Origin: an uncultured Clostridia bacterium | Lineage (GTDB): Bacteria; Bacillota; Clostridia; Christensenellales; Aristaeellaceae | Assembly (NCBI GenBank): GCA_946626395.1 | Contig: CAMOUF010000271.1 | Span: 1-6,486, forward strand | Reading direction: 5' to 3' | DNA: 6,486 nt | Part shown: positions 6,343-6,486 of the stretch, piece after piece | How positions within the stretch are numbered: position 1 is the stretch's first letter | Layout: each line of letters starts with the position of its first letter | The notes under the pieces: model-generated | What the model was told of the DNA's origin: nothing | The model's database searches: none | Seen by the model: only the letters and a program-made list of their open reading frames with translations | Made by a program: the position numbers and the translations under genes

Positions 6343-6486
6343 GGCCCTGGGCCTCCTTTGCGATTTCATCCAGCGTTCCCACCAACAGCTTGCTGTCACC
6401 GCCGCATTTGGTGATCTCCAAGGGGGAGCATTTCAGCTCTTCGCACAGAATTTCAACAACTCGGGGAGAGCAGAAGCCGCCCTGAC
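6335..6486 (-). CDS. GlpA-like NAD(P)/FAD-dependent oxidoreductase, C-terminal end with BFD-type [2Fe-2S] domain (partial)
   Basis: Only the last 49 residues are in the window; the rest lies beyond the right edge. They begin QGGFCSPRVVEIL and continue with EITKCGGDSKLLVG. This matches the end of the BFD-like [2Fe-2S] domain in GlpA-like dehydrogenases, where the last two cluster Cys form C-x4-C in a CQGGFC motif. The second of these Cys is seen at visible residue 5. The base pair left over at the edge (GT) fits a TGT Cys codon for the first. Such proteins are related to glycerol-3-phosphate dehydrogenase and usually carry a FAD domain in front. The 8-nt overlap with the next gene supports a two-subunit complex. 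The family is fairly sure. The substrate could be glycerol-3-phosphate or another 2-hydroxy acid or amine, so no gene symbol is given. Confidence 0.8.
   Translation of the reverse strand, partial: QGGFCSPRVVEILCEELKCSPLEITKCGGDSKLLVGTLDEIAKEAQGHE
6352..6358 (-). promoter_or_regulatory. Ribosome binding site that sets the oxidoreductase start
   Basis: AAGGAGG on the minus strand ends 9 nt before the ATG at 6342 and lies inside the end of the upstream coding region. It rules against the longer in-frame reading from 6399. Confidence 0.8.

Noticed and set aside
1..6486. CRISPR array, insertion sequence, tRNA or rRNA, prophage or defence genes
   Set aside because: No direct-repeat and spacer pattern, transposase motif, tRNA cloverleaf or rRNA-like stretch was seen; the window is covered by the genes listed.

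Overview
The window looks like chromosomal DNA from a Gram-positive bacterium, most likely a fairly GC-rich member of the Clostridia (Bacillota). The reasons are near-perfect AGGAGG-type ribosome binding sites before every gene, a DivIC-type division protein next to a short Ppx/GppA phosphatase, a PepF oligopeptidase, a RecF gene, a parS site of the Bacillus type, and a pair of FAD oxidoreductases in the arrangement common in clostridia. No exact species can be read from the sequence.

Left part (1-688). A gene on the minus strand runs off the left edge. It encodes a secreted protein made of 54-residue repeats rich in Cys and His, and has no stop in the window. Its promoter is strong: TTGACA, a 17-nt spacer and an extended -10. 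A perfect 15-bp palindrome lies over the -35 box. The 217 bp between this gene and the next one are divergent regulatory DNA with no further gene that I can see.

Middle (689-3836). Three plus-strand genes probably form one transcription unit: a DivIC/FtsB-like membrane division protein with a GTG start, a Ppx/GppA-family phosphatase overlapping it by 4 nt, and after 54 nt the M3 metallopeptidase PepF. A rho-independent terminator closes the unit.

Origin-type marker and recF (3832-5053). Immediately after the terminator, sharing one base of its T-run, is a perfect 16-bp parS site (TGTTTCACGTGAAACA), the binding site of ParB/Spo0J. A candidate recF promoter follows, then a complete recF gene for recombination repair. 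The parS site together with recF suggests that the segment lies in the replication-origin domain of the chromosome. However, recF is not beside dnaN or gyrB as it is in many Bacillota. A GC-rich hairpin separates recF from the genes that converge on it.

Right part (5062-6486, minus strand). A complete NAD(P)/FAD-dependent oxidoreductase is translationally coupled to the end of an upstream gene by an 8-nt overlap. The visible end of that upstream gene matches the C-terminus of GlpA-like dehydrogenases with a BFD-type [2Fe-2S] domain. The two probably act together as a flavin/iron-sulfur dehydrogenase of glycerol-3-phosphate or a related substrate. The small DUF1667 gene that often completes this set is not downstream here.

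Most of the window is ordinary housekeeping DNA. The points worth a second look are the secreted Cys/His repeat protein with its palindromic operator, and the parS site placed between the terminator and recF.
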